From contig DAIDHC010000110.1 of NCBI GenBank assembly GCA_027452065.1, forward strand, positions 62,001 through 126,000: DNA of 64,000 bases. The letters run 5' to 3'. Within the stretch, counting starts at the first letter, position 1, and the number at the start of each line of letters is the position of its first letter. Of this stretch, positions 60,146 to 64,000 are shown one piece after another. The stretch comes from Bryobacterales bacterium. Lineage in GTDB: Bacteria; Acidobacteriota; Terriglobia; Bryobacterales; Bryobacteraceae. A program made the translations under genes and the position numbers. The notes under the pieces were generated by a model. It was not told the DNA's origin, searched no databases, and was given only the letters and a program-made list of their open reading frames with translations.

Positions 60146-60268
60146 TCCATCAATTCTAGCTGCAGCCTCATGGCCGCTGACTACATCTATCCTAAGGTAA
60201 TGAAGGAAGGTTTTGGGACAGCGACAGAGCCGTGGCGGGGTGGGCATCGGGCGGGGAAGGGAACGAGC

Positions 60269-61684
60269 GTGAGACCAGACAAGCACAGGACGAAGCGGTG
60301 GACGGTGCTGGCGATGGTGGCGGCCGGGGCGGCGGCGCAGGCTTGGGCGCAGCAGAGCAGTTCGTTCCAGGGGAGCGTTCCGTCGGGAACGGCCTCCAGT
60401 ACGGCACTATCGTTAACCCTGGAAGACGCCATCCAGCGGGGGCTGAAGTCGAACCTGGGCCTGTTGCTGCGGGACTCCGACAGCCGGGCTTCCCGGGCGC
60501 AGAGGCTGCGGGCGCTGGCGGCGCTGAGGCCGCAGATTACCGCGTCGTTCAGCGAGACCGAGGAACAGTTGAACCTAAGGACGCTGGGCTTCAGTTTTAA
60601 CTTTCCTCCGATTCCCGGCTTCAGCGGCATTCCGGCGATTGTCGGGCCGTTCCATTACACCGACGCGCGGGCCAGCGTTTCGGCGACCATCTTCAATTAC
60701 AACCAATGGAAGACGCTGAAGTCGGCCAAGGAGAGCGAGCAGGCGGCGGCGCTATCTGTGAACGACGCGCGGGATCTGGTAGTGCAGGGGGTGGTGAACG
60801 GGTACCTGCTGCTGATCGCGGACGCCTCCCGGCTGCGGTCACTCGACGTGCAGGAAAAGACGGCGCAGGCGTTGTACGACCGGGCGGTGGACCGCAAGAG
60901 CGCGGGGACCTCGCCGGCGATTGATGTGCTGCGGGCGGCGGTGGAACTGAAGCAGGACCAGCAGAAAGTGCTGGCGCAGCGGAACCAGTTGGACAAAGAC
61001 AAGCTGGGGTTGGCCCGGGTGATCGGGCTGCCCGCGGGACAGGTGTTCGAACTGGCCCAGGACGTGCCGTTTACGCCGATGGAGGCGATCGAGCCGGAGG
61101 CGGCGGTGAGGCTGGCCTACCGGCAGCGGCCGGACTACCAGAGCGCGCGGCGCCAGGTGGCGGCGGCCGAAGAGGCGGTGAAGGCGGCGCACGGGCAGTG
61201 GTATCCGACGGTGGCGCTGAACGGATTTTACGGAGCCAACGGGCCGGCGATGAACGATTCGCACGGAGTGTTCGAGGTTTCCGGCGCGGTGAACTTCAAC
61301 ATCTTCGACGGTGGACGAATCCACAGCGACGAGGAACAGGCGCGGGCGACGCTGAAGCAGCGCAGCGACGAATTGGCGGACCTGGGAGGGCAGATCGACT
61401 ACCAGGTGCGGTCGGCGCTGCTGGACGTGAAGACGGCGGCGGACCTGGTGGCGGCGGCGCGGACGAACCTGGATCTGGCCGACCAGACGCTGGAGCAGGC
61501 GCGGGACCGGTTTTCGGCCGGCGTGGCGGACAACATCGAAGTGGTGCAGGCGCAGCAGTCGGTGGCGAACGCCAATGACAGTCTGATTGCGGCACTGTAT
61601 GCGCACAACGCGGCCAAGGCGGCGGTGGCGCGGGCATTGGGAATGACCGAGCAGGGCATCAAGAAGTACATCGAGGTGAAGTGA
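60269..61684 (+). CDS. TolC-family outer membrane efflux protein
   Basis: 471 residues from GTG at 60269, with GGGGAAGGGA upstream; the frame open from 60065 has no start with a ribosome site. Signal peptide about 1-28 (AQAWAQ). Two repeated OEP domains with long helices: LTLEDAIQRGLKSNLGLLLR, ARASVSATIFNYNQWKTL, then QRPDYQSARRQVAAAEEAV, VNFNIFDGGRI and LDVKTAADLVAAARTNL. It forms the outer-membrane channel of the pump whose inner parts follow. One base separates it from the membrane-fusion gene. Confidence 0.92.
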   Translation: MRPDKHRTKRWTVLAMVAAGAAAQAWAQQSSSFQGSVPSGTASSTALSLTLEDAIQRGLKSNLGLLLRDSDSRASRAQRLRALAALRPQITASFSETEEQLNLRTLGFSFNFPPIPGFSGIPAIVGPFHYTDARASVSATIFNYNQWKTLKSAKESEQAAALSVNDARDLVVQGVVNGYLLLIADASRLRSLDVQEKTAQALYDRAVDRKSAGTSPAIDVLRAAVELKQDQQKVLAQRNQLDKDKLGLARVIGLPAGQVFELAQDVPFTPMEAIEPEAAVRLAYRQRPDYQSARRQVAAAEEAVKAAHGQWYPTVALNGFYGANGPAMNDSHGVFEVSGAVNFNIFDGGRIHSDEEQARATLKQRSDELADLGGQIDYQVRSALLDVKTAADLVAAARTNLDLADQTLEQARDRFSAGVADNIEVVQAQQSVANANDSLIAALYAHNAAKAAVARALGMTEQGIKKYIEVK

Positions 61685-61685
61685 T

Positions 61686-62960
61686 ATGCCGGAGACGAGT
61701 GTGCAGGAAACGACGAATACCGAGGGGCCGGTGGAGCGCGGAACGGTGCCGGCCCGGCGGAACCGGGCGCGGGTGATCGTGCCTGTTGTGCTGTTGATCC
61801 TGGCGGTGGGCGGATATTTTCTGTGGTCGTACATGAGCTCGTACGAATCGACGGACGACGCTCAGGTGGACGGGCACGTGAACGCGATCAGCGCGCGCAT
61901 CGGCGGCCAGGTGCTGCAGGTGATGGTGGAGGACCAGCAGTACGTGAACGCCGGCGACGTGCTCGTGAAGATCGACCCGCGCGATTTCGAAGTGGCGGTG
62001 GCGCAGGCGGAGGCGGAAGTGGCTGATGCCGAGGCGGCGGTGCTCAGCTCGCAGACCGATGTGCCGATCACCTCGATGACCACGGCGAGCACGCTCCAGA
62101 CGGCGCAATCGACCAAAGCGGACGCGGAGGCGGCACTGCTTTCCTCCGAGCGTCAGTTGAACGCCTACAAGTCGCGGCTCGAGTCGGCCGAGGCGCAGGT
62201 CAACGAGGCGGAGGCGAATTACAAGAAAGCGTCCGACGACGTGGAGCGGTACCGGCAATTGGTGAGCAAGGAAGAAATCTCGCGGCAGGAATTCGACCAG
62301 GCGGTGCAGACGGCGGCGGCGGCGAAGGCGACTCTGGCCTCGCGCCGGGCGTCGGTGAGCGAGGCGCAGCAGAACGTGACGGTGGCGCAGGCGACGATCC
62401 AGCAGTCGCAGGCGCGGATCGCGCAGGCAGAAGCCTCCATCCAGTCGGCGATGACCGGGCCCAAGCAGGTGGCGGTGAGCCAGGCGCGGGCGAAGTCGTC
62501 CGAGGCGAAGCTGCTGCAGAAGAAGGCGGCGCTCGACCAGGCGAGGCTGAACCTGAGCTACGCGACAATTACGGCTCCGGTGAGCGGCGTGGTGGGCAAA
62601 AAGACGGTGGAGGTGGGGCAGAACGTTTCGCCGGGCCAGCAGTTGCTGGCCATCGTGCCGCTGGACGACGTCTGGATCACGGCGAATTTCAAGGAGACCC
62701 AGCTCCGGCACATGAAGGTGGGGCAGCGGGTGAAGTTTTCCGTCGATGCCTATGGGCGCGAGTACACGGGGAAGGTGACCGGGATCGGGGGAGCGAGTGG
62801 AGCGCGGTTCAGCCTGTTGCCGCCGGAAAACGCCACCGGGAATTATGTGAAGGTGGTGCAGCGGATCCCGGTTCGGATCGACCTGGACCCGGGGCAGAAC
62901 AGCGAGCATCGGCTGAGGCCGGGCATGTCGGTGGACCCGAAGGTCTATCTGAACAACTAG
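61686..62960 (+). CDS. HlyD/EmrA-type membrane fusion protein
   Basis: 424 residues. One N-terminal membrane helix (about 31-50; VIVPVVLLILAVGGYFLWS) anchors it to the inner membrane. The lipoyl-like DDAQVDGHVNAISARIGG starts the hairpin, followed by a long coiled-coil (about 105-270; repeated Ala-Glu rich helices with QKKAALDQARLNLSY) and the beta-barrel (ITAPVSGVVGKKTVEVG). It bridges the MFS pump and the TolC-like channel. It overlaps nothing; the pump gene starts 35 bp later. Confidence 0.93.
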   Translation: MPETSVQETTNTEGPVERGTVPARRNRARVIVPVVLLILAVGGYFLWSYMSSYESTDDAQVDGHVNAISARIGGQVLQVMVEDQQYVNAGDVLVKIDPRDFEVAVAQAEAEVADAEAAVLSSQTDVPITSMTTASTLQTAQSTKADAEAALLSSERQLNAYKSRLESAEAQVNEAEANYKKASDDVERYRQLVSKEEISRQEFDQAVQTAAAAKATLASRRASVSEAQQNVTVAQATIQQSQARIAQAEASIQSAMTGPKQVAVSQARAKSSEAKLLQKKAALDQARLNLSYATITAPVSGVVGKKTVEVGQNVSPGQQLLAIVPLDDVWITANFKETQLRHMKVGQRVKFSVDAYGREYTGKVTGIGGASGARFSLLPPENATGNYVKVVQRIPVRIDLDPGQNSEHRLRPGMSVDPKVYLNN

Positions 62961-62994
62961 CGGCGGTGCACCGGAACGAACGGGAGAAACGGCT

Positions 62995-64000
62995 ATGAGC
63001 AGTGTGTCCACACCCTGGAAACCGCGGCACAACGTGTGGGCGATCGCGCTGACCGTGACGATGGCCACGTTCATGGAGGTGCTGGACACCAGCATCGCCA
63101 ATGTCGCGCTCCCGCACATCGCCGGGAACTTGTCGGCGGGCCAGGACGAGAGCACGTGGGTGCTGACGTCGTACCTGGTGTCGAACGCGATCGTGCTGCC
63201 GATCAGCGCGTGGCTGGCGACGCGCATGGGGCGGAAGCGGTTCTACATGATGTGCGTGATGCTGTTCGGTATCAGCTCGCTGTTGTGCGGGCTGGCGCCA
63301 ACGCTGGGCTCGCTGATTTTTTTCCGCGTGGTGCAGGGCGCCGGGGGCGGAGGGTTGGCGCCGAGCGAGCAGGCGATTCTGGCCGACACCTTCGAGCCGC
63401 GCAAGAGAGGGCTGGCCTTCGCGGTGTACGGACTCGCCGTTGTGCTGGCGCCGGCGATCGGGCCGACGCTCGGCGGCTACATCACCGACAACTACAGTTG
63501 GCGCTGGATCTTTTTCATCAACGTCCCCGTGGCGCTGATCTCGCTGTTTTTCACCTCGCGCCTGGTTGAGGATCCGCCGTATCTGGCCGAGGAACGGAGG
63601 AAGATCCTGAGCGTCGACTGGACCGGACTGGGGCTGATCGCGGTGGGACTGGGCTCGCTGCAGGTGATTCTGGACAAGGGCGAGCGCGAGGACTGGTTCT
63701 CCTCGGACTTCATCAACGTGTTCGCGGTGCTGACGGTGGTGGGCATTATCGGGGCGATCGTCTGGGAGTATTTTCAGGACCATCCGATCGTGGATGTGCG
63801 GCTGTTCGCCAACCGCACGTTCGCGGTGGCGTTCATGATGATGTTCATGGTGGGGTTCACGCTCTACGGCTCGACGGTGCTGATTCCGCAACTGCTTCAG
63901 ACGCTGATGGGCTACACGGCGCTGAGCGCGGGCATGACGCTGTCGCCGGGCGGGTTCACAATCATGCTGCTGATGCCGCTGGTGGGAACGCTGGTGGCAA
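62995..64000 (+). CDS. DHA2-type MFS multidrug transporter (EmrB-like), partial
   Basis: The first 335 residues are in the window; the gene continues past the right edge (EmrB proteins have about 510 residues, 14 helices). MFS motifs visible: TMATFMEVLDTSIANVALP, motif A-like LATRMGRKRFYM, VVQGAGGGGLAPSEQAIL and motif C-like YGLAVVLAPAIGPTLGGY. It is the proton-driven pump of the efflux operon with the fusion and channel proteins just before it. Substrate unknown. The start ATG at 62995 is 6 nt after GGGAG. Confidence 0.92.
   Translation, partial: MSSVSTPWKPRHNVWAIALTVTMATFMEVLDTSIANVALPHIAGNLSAGQDESTWVLTSYLVSNAIVLPISAWLATRMGRKRFYMMCVMLFGISSLLCGLAPTLGSLIFFRVVQGAGGGGLAPSEQAILADTFEPRKRGLAFAVYGLAVVLAPAIGPTLGGYITDNYSWRWIFFINVPVALISLFFTSRLVEDPPYLAEERRKILSVDWTGLGLIAVGLGSLQVILDKGEREDWFSSDFINVFAVLTVVGIIGAIVWEYFQDHPIVDVRLFANRTFAVAFMMMFMVGFTLYGSTVLIPQLLQTLMGYTALSAGMTLSPGGFTIMLLMPLVGTLVA

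Noticed and set aside
1-64000. CRISPR arrays, insertion sequences, rRNA or tRNA genes
   Set aside because: No repeated spacers, transposase motifs, terminal inverted repeats or RNA gene signatures were seen on either strand by eye.

Overview
The window reads as chromosome of a high-GC acidobacterium of the Solibacter/Bryobacter type (Acidobacteriota, Bryobacterales). This is inferred from a TIGR03437-type surface protein, an Oar-like TonB receptor with an N-terminal carboxypeptidase-regulatory domain, a PEP-CTERM protein, a hopanoid cluster, the futalosine menaquinone route and many Tat/Sec-exported enzymes. I see no rRNA, tRNA, insertion sequence, phage or CRISPR. The sequence is GC-rich, so many long antisense ORFs are shadows and are left out.

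Region 1 (1-8114, minus strand): a run of exported enzymes. In transcription order these are a PQQ-like beta-propeller protein, a SelA/DgaE-like PLP enzyme, a PIG-L deacetylase, a DUF362 protein, an unknown and an amidohydrolase cut by the window edge. A DUF1349-like sugar-binding-fold protein lies upstream. Region 2 (8527-22662): a membrane-bound group 1 [NiFe]-hydrogenase operon (small subunit, large subunit, cytochrome b, protease), an unknown 1164-residue membrane protein, then hypF divergent from hypCDEAB. The small subunit has Asn in place of a conserved cluster Cys. HypA lacks its zinc domain. Sigma-54-like -24/-12 elements precede all three hydrogenase transcription units. Region 3 (22736-28636): a decaheme OmcA/MtrC-family cytochrome preceded by a coupled 41-codon ORF, a tetraheme cytochrome built from four repeats, a DoxX-like protein, a DUF3419 (BtaA-like) transferase and a UbiA prenyltransferase. 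H2 oxidation and multiheme electron transfer may therefore be linked here (inference).

Region 4 (28674-41568): the TIGR03437/beta-propeller protein, a GAF-like protein overlapping a lytic transglycosylase, a small conserved protein with a possibly structured leader, a second secreted PIG-L enzyme, an Oar-like receptor, a DUF6526 protein, LarB and a DUF192 lipoprotein. Region 5 (41614-51278): mqnP-mqnE (menaquinone), an OlsF-like bifunctional acyltransferase (ornithine lipid), an MBL-fold enzyme, a cyclophilin, an unknown secreted protein, a WaaA-LpxK fusion (lipid A/Kdo) and a PEP-CTERM protein with clear promoter, leader hairpin and terminator.

Region 6 (51451-60096): a hopanoid operon ispH-shc-[31-codon ORF]-hpnA-hpnG-adh-adh-hpnC-hpnD. 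It runs from isoprenoid precursor supply through squalene to cyclised and side-chain-processed hopanoids; hpnE and hpnH are not in the window. Region 7 (60125-64000): a TolC-EmrA-EmrB-like efflux operon, cut at the right edge, behind a palindromic candidate operator.
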